Source: Atrichornis clamosus (lineage: Eukaryota; Chordata; Aves; Passeriformes; Menuridae). Taken from it: a stretch of DNA of 64,000 nucleotides. Both the position numbers and the translations under genes were made by a program. Under the pieces are notes generated by a model. That model did not search any database. It was not told the origin of the DNA and worked only from the letters and a program-made list of their open reading frames with translations. Below are positions 28,001-39,932 of the stretch, piece by piece. The DNA is taken from NCBI GenBank assembly GCA_013400975.1, contig WBMZ01006369.1, forward strand, positions 124,001 through 188,000. The letters run 5' to 3'. Each line of letters opens with the position of its first letter. Position 1 is the stretch's first letter.

Positions 28001-30162
28001 GCCAAAACAGAAGACTGTTAGTTTCATAGAGCCAAAGAAAATTAAGATTAAATAGTATTTGTCAGTTCAAGAATAAACTTTTAAAAACACTGGACATACA
28101 GATTCTTCTAATTCCAAACAGTTTTAGAATTCAAGAGCCCTCAAACTGCTTTTCCAATCAAAAAGGATAATCAAAACCACACAGAACACTTAAAACTATT
28201 CCTGGGGAAGAACTGACAACATGTCAGCTGAATTAATAAAATTCAGTGTTTTCCTTAAACATGTAAAGCTTCCTTACAACAAATGACCTTACGTGAAACA
28301 ACTCACAATTAGCCAAAGCAGAAAATACCTCAAGCTGTTCAGCTGGAGAAACAGGCCAACATTTCCTAAAAGCTTCCAATAACAGAACTGGTACTCAGTG
28401 ACTGCAAGAGCTGCTAACCCTGGAACAGTCCTAAAAAGATAATTTTGCCTTCATCCCATGCTCTGCACATTCCCTTCCTAAAACACAAGATGACAAAAAA
28501 CCCCAAAACATTCCTTAAGGCTGTACCTGCTTCAGCAGGGGGCTGACTGACCACAGTGTGTAAAACCATTGCCTGGTCTGGTCACAGTCACACTCCCATC
28601 AGCACAGATATTGTCACAGGCACCATTTCATTACATGCTTAAATAATCCTCAATAAAAATAAAATATGAAACAAATTTGAACACGAAACACAGAGGTGAG
28701 AAAGACAACTCCCTAGACAGTATTTTCCATGCTTTTAAATAAGGCTGCAGACCATTTTTAATGTTTCAAAGATAAGCAAGTCTGAGCACTCACTGCTCAG
28801 GGAAAAAGGTATTAAAGCACTGCATCAACACAGCAATAACCTGAGGAGAAAGCTACAAAACACTCTGTAAAAACAAGGCAGCACTGTTCCATGCAGCAGT
28901 CCCAGCTATGCTCATTTCAAGAGTTTTATTTCCAAGTGTAATATAGAGACACTCACAAATCTCCACGAAAACTAGGTTACAAATCTAGTCAAGTATTTCC
29001 AAAGTAACACATAGGCAGATACATTTGACTTTTCCCATAAAAATAACACACTTGGAAAAAGCAGTATGAAAACACCTCTCTTTATTAGGCTTTAAACTGG
29101 AGATATTTCTCATGCACCTAAGGTAAATGTAACAGCTCTTATTTTTTGAAAGAAAGAAACATTTCTTTTGCAAGCTAGTTAAATACACTGTATGTAGAGA
29201 GAAGTATTTACAGTGTTAGCTATTCTTTTCTAATCGCTTACCTTCATGTACTGATGCTTCAGGACACAAAATACCATCTATGTGCTGGAGGACTTACAGT
29301 TCTTTGAAGAAAAGAGCTATTTCAAAGTGTCCTGTATTTTTTTAAAGAAAGCTCTACCAGAACGTCCAGTAATTTTTTCCTCTTAACCTATTTACCTGGG
29401 TTCTCATATGGAAAAGGACATAGTTTTAAGTATTGAAAACCAGACTGTTTTTCTTGCCAGCACCCAGGTGAACCGTTTTTATGGTATTTTAAAATATCAG
29501 AGGTCAAGTGGTCTTCTGGACGAGGGCATCACAAAGCACTTCACCCAAGAACTGTGAACCGTCACAGAATCATTGAATATGCTGAGTTGCAAGGGACCCA
29601 CCAGGATCATCGAGTCCAACTCCTGGCCCTGCATAGACACCCCAAAATCCCACCCTGTCCCTGAGAGCGTTGTCCAAACACTCCCTGAGCTCTGGCAGCC
29701 CTGGGGCCGCGACCACTGCCCTGGGGAGCCTGTTCGGTGCCCAAGAGTCTCAGCTGAAGAAATCGGTTAAAAAACCAAACTAAACAACAACAAACGAAGG
29801 GATCAAAGCAAAGAGAGTATCAGTTTCTCTCGAGTTTACACCGAGAAGACGAAGGGAAAATAACCACCAAAGTTGGGGGGCGGTGGCTGAAGTTCGCCCA
29901 GGCGGCTGCGGGGCCCGGGCCGGGCGGGCGGCAGAGCCCGGACACGCCGAGCCCGGGGCCGAGGGGAACCGAGGGAAGGAAAACCTCGCCCTTCCCTTCC
30001 GTGCGAGGCCTGAGGGGCCGCTCCGGCCCCAGGTTCAACCTCAACGGCACCCGGAGGAGCCGCTCCCGCCCCCCGCCCGGGCTGGCCCCGCGCCCCCGGC
30101 CCAGCCTCACCTGTCAGCCGCAGCTTGACGGGCCCGTTCCGCCGGGCCCCCGGGTTGGACAT
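917..30162 (-). CDS. SMURF2: SMURF2, HECT-type E3 ubiquitin ligase (5' part, three exons, partial)
   Basis: SMURF2 ubiquitinates SMADs, TGF-beta receptors and other signalling proteins. The family protein has an N-terminal C2 domain, WW domains and a C-terminal HECT catalytic domain. Only the start is here. Exon 1 (30111-30162) encodes MSNPGARRNGPVKLRLT, exon 2 (2624-2662) VLCAKNLVKKDFFR, and exon 3 (917-1025) LPDPFAKVVVDGSGQCHSTD through NQHYDL. Phases join cleanly: G|TA for V, C|GA for R, and CT| open at the left end. All junctions have GT/AG. The peptide matches the vertebrate SMURF2 N-terminus almost residue for residue. The sequence seen, about 66 residues, covers roughly the first half of the C2 domain, which targets membranes and holds the HECT domain inactive. 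The WW and HECT exons must lie left of position 1; I found no fourth exon in 1-916. SMURF1 is the nearest alternative but the N-terminus fits SMURF2. Confidence 0.95.
1026..2623 (-). other. SMURF2 intron 2
   Basis: 1,598-nt intron with GTAAGT donor and TTAG acceptor. It has a slightly GC-richer patch at about 1440-1900 and is otherwise AT-rich. No gene or recognised element is visible. Confidence 0.8.
2624..2662 (-). CDS. SMURF2: SMURF2 coding exon 2 (39 nt)
   Basis: A very short exon between acceptor CTTGCAG and donor GTAAGT. It completes V and encodes LCAKNLVKKDFF plus the first base of R. Length 39 keeps the phase (2 + 36 + 1). It is too short to be found as an open reading frame and was located by matching the family peptide in the splice-bounded sequence. 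Confidence 0.93.
3350..3364. repeat. Short AAAT-type microsatellite
   Basis: About four units of an AAAT-type tetranucleotide in SMURF2 intron 1. A short TTTG run lies about 100 bp to the left. Confidence 0.7.
7293..7682. repeat. 78-bp tandem repeat array, five copies
   Basis: Units begin at 7293, 7371, 7449, 7527 and 7605, each starting TCACAGGTAGATTTTG. Comparing them by eye, the first four are identical over all 78 bases and the fifth matches 77 of 78, differing only at its last base. The array lies in SMURF2 intron 1. There are no spacers between units, so it is a minisatellite. Such identity means recent expansion, gene conversion, or an assembly effect. Confidence 0.97.
8577..8604. promoter_or_regulatory. 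Inverted repeat with paired TEAD/CCAAT-like motifs
   Basis: CATTCCAAT at 8577-8585 and its exact reverse complement ATTGGAATG at 8596-8604 are separated by 10 nt. Each arm holds the TEAD-type core CATTCC and a CCAAT core. It lies in SMURF2 intron 1 in a GC-richer patch. Function is inference only. Confidence 0.45.
8614..8634 (+). other. Potential G-quadruplex motif
   Basis: Four G-tracts (GGGGG, GGG, GGG, GGG) with loops A, AGA and A lie on the plus strand, the template strand for SMURF2. This meets the usual four-tract, short-loop pattern. Confidence 0.6.
13571..13655. repeat. A-rich low-complexity tract
   Basis: About 85 nt of A with interspersed C (AAAC, CAAA). Frames crossing it give artificial K/N/P-rich or F/L/G-rich peptides. 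Confidence 0.85.
14816..14834. repeat. C12-A7 homopolymer junction
   Basis: Twelve C followed directly by seven A in SMURF2 intron 1. Length is likely to vary between individuals and sequencing reads. Confidence 0.85.
29561..29757 (-). mobile_element. CR1 LINE fragment, 5'-truncated, minus orientation
   Basis: The plus strand starts GTCACAGAATCATTGAATAT and continues with GATCATCGAGTCCAACTCC. This is the reverse complement of the conserved 3' end of chicken-repeat-1 type LINEs. Only about 200 bp of the 3' end is present, which is usual because CR1 copies are mostly truncated by incomplete reverse transcription. It is non-coding and sits about 350 bp from SMURF2 exon 1. Confidence 0.85.
30111..30162 (-). 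CDS. SMURF2: SMURF2 coding exon 1
   Basis: The exon runs from the ATG at 30162 to the donor GTGAGG that begins at 30110. It encodes 17 residues plus one base of the next codon. The start has G at -3 and matches the conserved SMURF2 N-terminus MSNPG-RRNGPVKLRLT. The exon lies inside a CpG island. The 5' UTR continues to about 30.3 kb, but its exact end cannot be seen. Confidence 0.95.
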
Positions 30163-30340
30163 GGCCCCGGCCGGGGCTCCCCCGCCGCTGCTCCGCCAAG
30201 GGCTCGGGGGAGGCGCGAATGGAGCCGGGCCGGGCGCTCAGGGCAGCGGCGGCCGCCGGAGGAGGAGGAGAAGGAGGAGAGGCCCGGATGTGCCCAGCGT
30301 CGCCATGAGCGGGGCCGGGGCCGCGGAGGAGGAGCGGAGC

Positions 30341-30376
30341 CTTCCCCGCTTCCCTCCGCTTCCCTCCGCTTCCCCG
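30341..30376. repeat. 10-bp pyrimidine-rich tandem repeat
   Basis: About three and a half units of CTTCCCTCCG-type sequence just upstream of SMURF2 exon 1. One strand is almost pure pyrimidine. Confidence 0.75.
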
Positions 30377-30573
30377 CCCCCGGGCCCGAGCACAACAAAG
30401 CCGGGACGGAGCCGCACGGACGGACTGGCGGCGGGCTCGGCTCGTCTCTTCTCTCTCCGTCCCTCCCTCCTGCCCCGGGGCGGCCCTGCCCGCCCCCCGC
30501 GCCCCGCCTCGGGTCGGCCCGGGAGGCTGCAGGGGGAACCGCGTCAGGTGGCGGCGGTGCTTGGGGTGCTCCT

Positions 30574-30757
30574 GCTCGGGAAGGATGGGGAGAATGGCCG
30601 TGTCCTGGGGGGAACTAGGGATCAGGAAGGACTGGGAGAATGGCCGTGTACTGGGGGGAACTGGGAATCGGGAAGGATGGGGAGAATGGCCAAGTTCTGG
30701 AAGAGCTGGGGGTCGGGAAGAACAGGAGTGAATGGCCAAGGTGGAGAGGAGGGGATG
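30574..30757. repeat. 46-bp minisatellite, four imperfect copies
   Basis: The anchor AATGGCC recurs at 30593, 30639, 30685 and 30731, an exact 46-bp spacing. Flanking GGAAGGA, GGGAGA and GGGGGGAACT blocks are shared between units. The array is G-rich on the plus strand and lies about 0.4 kb upstream of the SMURF2 start codon. Confidence 0.9.
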
Positions 30758-33700
30758 ACAGTGAAGTTGTGCGGGGAGTCGGCACAGGAGAATCAAGGGT
30801 ACAAATGGGAAAAGACGAGGCAGGAGGATTTGAAGCCAGGCTGAAATGTGTGGTCACACTCAGGAGTGCCACTGATCCAGGGTAGTATTCCCCATGGACA
30901 GGGTGTGACAGACCGGCCCTGGAAACTGTTAAACTTTGGACCAATTTAGTTCTTATCTGCACGGTGTAGAAATCAGCAGTTGGTTTCTGTGAACTGCCAT
31001 TCTCAGAATAATAATTTTAAAAAAATAAAAATGCCTTGCTTCCATGCCATGTGGCCTAATTTAACTCCCATCCCGCAGGAAAGGTGACTCTTTCCAGAGT
31101 TTTCCCAGCATTGCAACACACTTCTCATGAGGGGAGCTCCATCGAAGTCACGGGCAGCTTTTTGCAGGGTCAGAGGGGCCTTAGGGTGGGAAAACCTCAT
31201 GGAAAATCTACAAAGGTTGCCACAGTCAAGGTTACCTTAAAAGTCTGAGCTAATATACCGCACACCTACTTTACTAACAACCTTACTAATACTCTACTCA
31301 TTTGGTCATGTCACTGCTCTGGTTTCTTCCTGCTGAGGTAACATGTAAAGTATTATCATGTGGGTAGTCAGAGATTAGGATCCAACCTATGGATCACAAT
31401 TCCAACATGGGATGAGAAGATGACCTGTGTTTCACAGAGTTGGTAATGTGGCTTCTACACAGCCCAGGAGGTTCCCTCTCTGCAACTACACAGAGCTGAG
31501 CTATAACCATGGCTGGAGTGGTCCTGTCCTGACAGAGCTCAGGCCTTGGGCCTCGTTATTTCAAACCTGGGGCAAGGAACTGATTTTTTCTCACTGAAGG
31601 CCTTGGAAGTGGGATGTGGTTCTCACAGCTTTCCTTCCATAAAATGTGGCAACTCCCCATCACGTGTACATGTGGCCTCACTTCTCCTTCCTCCCAAAGT
31701 GTCTTATGTGACAGGCTCTTCCAGGTGGAAGTTTCCAGTGCTTCCTGCTGTTGCAATGTCACTTCAGCGGGGAGCAGTGGAATCCCAGGATGAGGGCCTG
31801 GGATCCCTTCCTCACCCAGGGCGGTGCCAGTTGTCTGTGCCCTTGGCTGTTCAGCACAAAACTAGCAAGTGTCAGACACCAACACCCTTCACAGCACAGA
31901 GGAGGCACAAGAGAAAACACTGATTCAGTGCTTCGCCACTATTTCCAAAAAAAGAGAATTTGAAACGATTGAAGTCTAAACTTAATTTACTACAAAGCAT
32001 AGGCACAGTATAGGTACTGATTTTATGGCTTTATATTGCACTGAAACAGTTAAAATGTTACTTTGTAATGGTTATGTAAATTCACACACACCTCAAAGGC
32101 ATTCCAGGTGTCCTGATTCTTGCATTAAAAAAAAAAAAAGAAGAAAAATCAGCCTCTGTAATTGAAGGTCATACTGTTAAAGCTCCAATCTGTTACAAAT
32201 ACACAAAGCCAGATCATTATCCTTTTCTCAAACCAAGTATATGAAGCAAATGGCTGATGATTTGCAAATATTGCAACACTACCTGGCCACTGCTGAACTG
32301 AACAGAAAAACAAAACATAAAGCTGCTTTTCACATATTTAACATATTTCTATATTACTCTAGATTTTTCCTGACGGGATGATTATTCATTTCTGGGCTCT
32401 TGCAGACCCAGCATTCAATAATTCTGATATAATTTGACAAAAGTATTTAATGTTATATTAAACATAGAACTGTTGCTACGTGATCTTTTTCTAATGGATA
32501 ACTAGTGTGTCAGACATTAATTGAAATGCCAATATTTTAAAAACCCCCATTGGGATTAAATACAGTATTTCATTGTGCAGTAGTTATATGAACATTTTAA
32601 TGCTTTCATTAAAAGTGGTTTTTAAAGGTCATGAAGCATACTTGGTTTCATACTGCTTTTCAGAAAGCAACTAGCAGAACTATAAATTTTTCTAAGATTT
32701 TTGGACACGATGCTCACCTTTCAGTGAAAACACTGATATATTGCAAATGTTAGAGCATTAACTGACAGTCTGTGCATTTGGGTCACTATATTAAATGTAC
32801 TGTCTGCAGGATGGCTGCTACTGCTGTGCACTTTTCTTTAATACGTGCCATATTTGATTTTTATTTTTAAACAGCCAACGTGACTTGAGCATTTTTACTA
32901 ATACATCTAAACTGCACCAGTAGGACAGTCCTAGAGAGTAGGTGTGTATTTAACAGGGTGAGAGAAGAGGGGCTCCAGCTCCCATCAGCCTGGAAGGCAG
33001 GTGCATGTCCCAGTTAGGTCAGGACCAGGTCCCCTCAGGACTAACGTGGGTAGGACAACCTGGATCTGGCTGCCTTGGCCAGACAGAGGCACCAGATGCA
33101 AAGTGCTGCTCCCTCCCTTCTCTCTCTGTGTCAGCACTCCAGTGGCTGTGCTTTGGGTGTCCCACAGGTGTTGGTGCCCTGTTATATCTCTCAATTCTCT
33201 TGGGAAATGAGGGTTTTTACTCACTGCTCCCCTTCACCGAGTGGAACTGGCAAGGAGGACTTAAGATGAGGAACTCCATGAGGCACCAGTGCAAGATCTG
33301 CAGGGAGCAGAGGAAGGGAAACCTGGCAGAGCACCAGGAACTGCAGCCGTATAGGGGACCAAAGACGGTGACTGTCCCTGATGGTTGAAAGTGCTACTTT
33401 CCCAACAAAGGAATTCCACTGGAATGTTATGATCCAGAGGTTCTTGAGCCAGTGCTGTCCCAATGTTCTCAAAACATTCTCAGAGTAACAGAACCGATGT
33501 CTCGCTGATCCTGCTTTAGGTTTCAAAAGCCAAGAGTTGGCAGTAAATTGTGTCTTTCTGCAGTTTTCAGGAGGTTTCACTCTGTGCAGGGCTGGTCCTT
33601 TGAGAGGGGCAAGCAAATATCATCACTGCTGCTGACAAGAGACCGTGTTCCACTCCAGCTGATATCACCAAACAACAAATCCTTTCAGGATGAGGTAGCT

Positions 33701-34680
33701 CGCTGGGATCCAGAGGGACGGGAGTGCCTTGCATCACCCTGCAGCTCACTTTTGGATGACAGCCTTGCTGCTGGACTCGGGAATTCCATCCAACCTTCTT
33801 CAGCCAGAACTCTGCAGCCAAGGCACCAAAGGATTAGAGGAAATGTATAGAGAAGGGGCAAGTTCAGGTATCTTTAGGACACCAATAGGGTTGTTGAAGA
33901 ATCCATAAGGAGAAAATAATATAATTATTGATATCATATGAGTGAAACTTTTGAAGAAGTATTTAGAAATACAAATATTTCTTCTTTTCTATGGCTGCAC
34001 AAAAAGGGGCTTTGATTTCTTGAATTTCCCAAGAGGAAGAAAGAGGAGGTTTTGCATTCACAGATAGTTCTCAAAGCGTTTAGTGGGTTTAGACACTGGG
34101 AAATGTGAACAAAGCTCTTCAACCAAGTAGTCTTCATTTTCAGAAGAGGATGGTTGTAGTTAATTTTTTGGAGGTAAGGTCCTCCCCATCTTTCAAAATG
34201 GAAGAATATACTGCAAACTCATCCCTCAGCATGTGGTATGTGTTCAAAGCAAATCAACATTTAAGAATTACATTCCATTTCTTTCTGTATATAGGTTTAA
34301 TCACAGCACATTCCTTCAGCAGTAATGAGAGCTGGCTGGTGTTATATCACATTCTTCCCCAGCTTCTGTAATGATATCAAGAAAGCAAGAAAGCTCTGCC
34401 CCTATTATTAAGAATTTGTGAGTAAATTAAGAGATTAAAACTATTTTCTGGAGACAATTTAAAAAAAATAAAGATATTTAAAATTATCTGAATGTTTTTT
34501 CTTTCTGCTAATTGTCATTTACTAAATTTCCCAGAGCCTGTCATGATTGAATTATAGACACCACCCCTAGAGATCATGGAGTTAAAGATTAGGTGACTGA
34601 TAGAGAATTATACCTCCATTTCCCCTTTCTCTATGATGTATTTCCATTATATGTGCAACTGATAATGCTAAATGCCTATT

Positions 34681-34694
34681 TTGCCACCTAATGG
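34681..34694 (-). promoter_or_regulatory. CTCF-like motif
   Basis: TTGCCACCTAATGG fits the reverse CTCF consensus SYGCCMYCTRSTGG at 12 of 14 positions. It lies in the SMURF2-KPNA2 spacer. Motif match only. Confidence 0.4.
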
Positions 34695-37600
34695 TGTAGT
34701 TCTGAGAAGTATTATAGCAGATTACACCTAGGCAACCCCGTAAATTTTTAAATTTATCAGGTCCAATTTCATCTAGAAAGAGATAAACTTGAAATATTTA
34801 TGAAAGCCCGCTCCCTTTGCTATCACACCAGTATTTTTTTCTTTTTTGTGGTAAAGCTTTGTCAATGTGGAAAAAAAATAAATTAGAAAAATGAAATTGT
34901 GAAGAATGATGAACATTTTTACCAGCAATTTTCTCTGCCTCTTTCTTAATTTGCCTGATTAACTCCTTCCCTGTCAAAGCATTCTTGGTTCATCAACACC
35001 TTTGCTTGCAATGGGCATTGTTCTCCTGGTTTTTGGCACAGGTTTTCCTTCTAAGCCTTCCCTAAGCCAATCACAACTTCTTACTGTAGCTGAAGGACTT
35101 CCTAAATTCATTGCAGATCCATCACATTCTTTGTCCTATTCCTGAAAGGAATTCTGTCGTCCATGAGGCTTTCTGTTACCTTCCCTGCTCTTCTGTACAA
35201 AAGGATCAAACCCTACTGCAGGGTGCAGTGCTTCTGTGTCTCAGGAATGAGGACGAGGAACAGAAAATTTCACTTGGTACAAGATTCCTTTCTTCCCTTT
35301 GCAGATTATGAAAATTGTCTGCATTGCTGGTGAAAGGCACAAACTACATTAAAGCATTGAGATGCACATGCTTAAATATCTGGTTTTACTCTGTCACTGT
35401 TACTACTCAGAGACAAAGAGAGTTAACCCAGCAGTGGAGGACATACCTATGGGAGTTCTGGGATGAAGAAACATGTCTAGACAGGGGCTCTGCTTCTCAC
35501 TAAGGCTCCCTTTGGCATGCAGAGACAATGTTTATTCAAGAGGTCAGGATTCAATCCATTTCTCAAGCTGGAGCTGGAGATGAACTTTTCAGGAGAAGAA
35601 ACTAGGAAGGAAATCTCCACCCATACGCTGGCTCCTGCGAAAGGGGACAGCAGCTTGGAGCAGAGACACCGTGGCCCTCGGAGACAGGATGTGTCTTGGG
35701 GAAATGATGTGTCTCTGAAGGGAAATGACTGCAGCTGTGGCTACAAAAAAAATGCATGAGCTTCCATATCACAGGATTTTCCAGTGGTTAGTCACTAAGA
35801 TAACTTCTAAGTCCATCCATCCAGAACAGATTAGTAACTGATGCACAGATATTCCATGCAGTTCCTCAGCCATGTTATTTCCTCGTTGTGTTCTGCAGGA
35901 CAGCACTATCCTAATGTGGCATTGAACACAGAATAAACAGATGTGTTGCATTTTATTACTGGACAGAGGCTGAAATCCACTTTCTAAGAGGTGTCGGTCA
36001 TGAGAAACCACGTCCTGGTGCCTGGCAAAAGGCTGGAGGTTGACACGTGTGTGCCAGCCCCAGGCCCTTGTCTAGCTCATGTCAGCACTGCTCTCTGCTG
36101 CTGGACATCACGGCCCAGAACCCAGTGGCAGGGGCTGCACAGCATTTTAACAGCCCAGCACACAGGGCAGAGCCAAGCTCCAGTCTTCAAGCACAGTGAT
36201 GTATCTTAGGCCTAAAATACTTTTCCTGACTTGTCTTACATTCAAAATATATGAGACTGCTGACTTGAAGTACAAAATAGATCTTCAAAAGTCCTGGGCC
36301 AAAAAGAAGGTCTCTTTCTGAAAAATATTTCCTTTATTCTTCCATGATTTCCACTTACCTATCCATAAAACACTATTGATAATATAATTTCTTTACCAGA
36401 CTCTGACAATTGGCTTTGTCAAGTGCTTTGAGAGCTACAAGCTAAATATTCCAACTGAAATTACTGAGGTTTCCTGAAGAACCACGTGTTCCCTTGTGCA
36501 ACTGCTCTGTGGGACTGTCTCATATTGTTTAGTGAATAAAGCAACTGTAGAATCCCATCTTTAGCTTTCCTTGGCTGATACAAAGTGGGTCCCTAGAAGT
36601 CCTTACAGAATAAGACAGTTGGAAACAGTCTCCTCTGGGTGACATGTATCAAGAATTTAGTTTACTACTGTACTACAACATCTGTGTGCAGATAGTGTCT
36701 GTCTGATTGAACTTGACACAGTGTGTGTTGTCCCAGTGGAACACAGCCCAGACAGATGAAGTGTTATTGGGAAGAATCTCAGCCCAAACAACTATTTAAG
36801 AGGGTTGACATACAGCACTGTTTTCAACCAAATCACATTATTTAGCCACTAAAGGAATATCAAACCTTCCCTAATCTTTCTTGTTCTCTGTGGCTCAGCA
36901 TCAATTTGAAATAATGATTTTGTCACCTGCCAAAGGTGAGCTGTAAAATCTCTATTGCCTCAGTTTTAATTAGGGTGGTGATGCTGAGAGCAGGATGCCA
37001 CTGCCAGGAATGCCAGAAGCTGACTCAGCCCTGCTGCTATAAACTCACCCCTTAGACACTGTTGGTCAGCTGTGATGCACTGGCCTTGTTAAATCAGTCT
37101 CTTGGTCTGCCCAGGTAACACCCAGCTTGCACCACAGTCACTATTTAATGTTTTGGAAGAAGTAACAAATGTTCTATGATGCACCTTTCATCCATGCAGC
37201 CATGGAAAAAGCAGAGATTAAAAAACAACTTAGACCATTGTCTGATAAGCCTTAATTCTTGGCCATAATTAGCTGTTCTCATTGGCCATCATAATTTACC
37301 TAAATATTCAGAGATTAATGTTTCTAGCTTTACAGAATTCCACACGTCAGGGGTTATGATGAGGTTTAAGAGGAGCAATTCATCCCATTCCAATCTGTTG
37401 CAGTGACTGTGGCTGTAAGAGAAAAATGCAGCTACAGATAGGCAAGGCTGGCAGCAGACTCCTCTGGCTGTCTACTGTTGGCAGGGAGAGCATCTTGGGG
37501 CAGTGTAAGCCACTTAAAACAGCCCTGACCTCGTAGTTCTGATTTTCTCTGTTTCTTCAAGCAAGCGGAAGTTTTTCTATGTGTCTCACTCAAGTTACTT

Positions 37601-39866
37601 CCAAAGATTTCCATTTAAGAGAGAAGATTAATTCCAGGAAATGTATCAAATTATAACAATATTGTGTACTTCTACAGGTAGGTGAATCTGCAAAGTTCAA
37701 AGACAAAAATAGCTCACAAAGCCTTAACCCCATGGGATGATTATTTTCTGCCATGGGGAAGCAGGCACTAAGAGTCAGATGAGCTGTCTCAGACTGTGCA
37801 AACCACATCTACTCACAGTTCTGGGAATTGCTGAAAGGAGCCCAGGCTATCTGGCTTTGGAAACTGCTTTGTCTTACATGAAGTCTGGAGATATTTATAA
37901 ACATGCTACATGAAAACTAAATCCATAAATAAGCTCAATCATGACAAAAAAAGCATTTGCAGGTTCATTGAACATAACAATCCCTCTTTTTTAAAGGAAA
38001 TCTTATTCCTAAAACTTTTTGAACTGCAAAAATGCTTAACCTATCCACAGGCTGTACTGGCTTTTTTTGTGCTTCCTTTTAACAGCATCACCCACAAGTC
38101 CACTGTGAAATCAATTTGAGAGGATTTAAGATAAACTTATCTCTAAAAATACCTCTAAAATATTTTGTTCTAAAAGTTACAATGTAAGGTTTTATGCCAG
38201 ATAAGAACAGCACAGATATTTAAGTAGGTTAGTGGGTCTAGTGAAGTGCTAAAAGTAACCTAAAGCAAAATCTGTCACCATGTGTCTTGAATCATTCTTT
38301 TATTCCACTCCTGAATCTCTTTAAAATAGAACTGGAGGAGAGGTGGTTTTCTCCTTTTCTTTTTAGCATGAGAATTCGGGAGCAACATGTCTAATTAGGC
38401 AATGTGTCTAATGAAAGATGTAAGGGCTTAGCTCTGCAGTCAGATATAATCATTCTGCAAGCAGACACATCCAGCCCCTCTGTGCACATGTACTCATTCA
38501 CCGACTGCAAAATTTGGGGTTTTTTGAGCAAATGTCATCTCTCATTTGTTCTGCGAAGCACATTGCACAGTTTGGTGGCTACAAATTGAACAAACATTTG
38601 GATGATGTTGCTAGAAAGACATTATGTTCCAATTTGGGTCTAATGCACAGTGGGTTGGCTATGAGGAAGTAAGCTTCCCATTTAGTTAAAATGTATTTTG
38701 TTGGGGTTTTTTATGTCATGTATATTCCTGGGTTGTTTTTTTCTGTTTGTAACTACAGCACACTGAATTCTGTTGACAGCTGCAAATCCGCTGTGCAATA
38801 CAAGAGATCAAGTTTTGTGTTCTGAAGCAGTGTAGGATGTCTGCATGTGCTCTTGGTTGTACTGAACAGAGAAGGTTTTAAAGGCAGCTTGGACAAAAGC
38901 TTCAGGAATGGGCTAATGTGATTTTTCTTAAGTAATTTCTAATATCTTCTGCTATTAAAATTGGGTTTATTAGAAATTATTAGATCCCCATTGTCAGCCT
39001 CCCTCAATCCCTGCTGGTTTTCCTTTCTGACTTAGTTTACATCTTGCAAAGTTGTTACTATTTCCCCTCTCCTTACATTTTCCTTTCCTAATCCATGTCT
39101 GGCCCCAGACTGCAGGTGGTGATACACACTTAAGTACAGATGGGAAAATAGCTTCAATTTTAAGAACTACATAAAACAGTATTTGTACACAGAAGAAAAA
39201 TTCCTGCTTCATTCAGGTTTTGCAAAGCAGTTCTTCAGCAGTGGAATGTGGATGTCCTGTCTGTCCCACTCCCTGCTCTTATTTCCCTATATTGGGAATG
39301 TTCTCTCTATTGTAAATTATATGAACTGCAGCAATGGGGTTTTTTTAGCCATTAGGGGAAAGGAAATGACATATGGAGAGAATTCAAGTCCCTCCTCATT
39401 CCTAGAGAGTCTATCCAGAAAGTCAGTATGCTGAGCTCCATCCAAGTGTCGTTTCCTGCTCAGAATTGGGAAGGGGAGCTGGAGGTGGGAGGAGAGATGG
39501 ATACGTAACATTAAATTGCTGCTTCTGATTAACAGCACATTCTGCACATGATTTCACAGCATTGCTTTGAACAGATTGAGCCTCTGCAGCTCAAATATGT
39601 GTAGCAATCCACTGATGAAAGAGCTATTTTAACATCTGTTTCATATAGTGGGTAAAAATGAAGTGATTGGGATGGTAGAAATGTGCTTTGGAGATTACTG
39701 AAGATTTTCTGATAACTTTGTACATCCAGTCTTCCACATGCCCACAGAGCATTATTACATCCTCCTGGTGGTACAGCTATTTTGCCATTGTGAAGCTGCA
39801 CACAAAGCAATCTGTTACAGAGAACAAATTAGACAGCTTTCTGCACTGCCTTGACACAGNCACTAT

Positions 39867-39932
39867 TTTATATATATAAATATATATATGTACAACCCCA
39901 TAATTTATATATATATATATAAATAAATAAAT
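39867..39932. repeat. AT-rich microsatellite with nearby unresolved base
   Basis: Two (TA)n blocks and a terminal (AAAT)n block. An N at 39860 shows that this stretch was hard to sequence or assemble. Confidence 0.9.

Larger units (their letters stand above)
2663..30110 (-). other. SMURF2 intron 1 (27.4 kb)
   Basis: Large AT-rich first intron bounded by the exon 1 donor and exon 2 acceptor. Contents I can support: the 78-bp tandem array at 7293-7682, a palindrome and G-quadruplex motif at 8577-8634, simple A-rich and C/A tracts near 3350, 13571 and 14816, and a CR1 copy at 29561-29757. GC-richer patches occur near 10.2-10.5 and 19.8-20.2 kb. No other exon or RNA gene was recognised. Open frames here are short and without family features. 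Confidence 0.8.
29880..30600. promoter_or_regulatory. CpG island, SMURF2 promoter and exon 1
   Basis: Sharp change from AT-rich intron to very GC- and CpG-rich sequence around SMURF2 exon 1. The minus-strand promoter should lie at about 30.2-30.5 kb. No TATA box is evident, as usual for CpG-island promoters. A GGA-rich purine run lies at 30258-30282 and a 10-bp repeat near 30341. Confidence 0.85.

Noticed and set aside
30107..30796. 229-codon minus-strand open frame
   Set aside because: Overlaps SMURF2 exon 1 in a different frame and crosses the promoter. It is a composition artefact.
30001..30844. Long plus-strand open frames of 205 and 239 codons
   Set aside because: They run through the CpG island and the 46-bp repeat. 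Composition is Pro/Gly/Arg-rich and frames are open on both strands, as expected from GC-rich DNA. No family similarity.
33005..33388. Peptide with CKICREQ...H pattern that looks zinc-finger-like
   Set aside because: Only one C-x2-C and a single late H. It lacks a complete finger and tandem repeats, so it is most likely chance.
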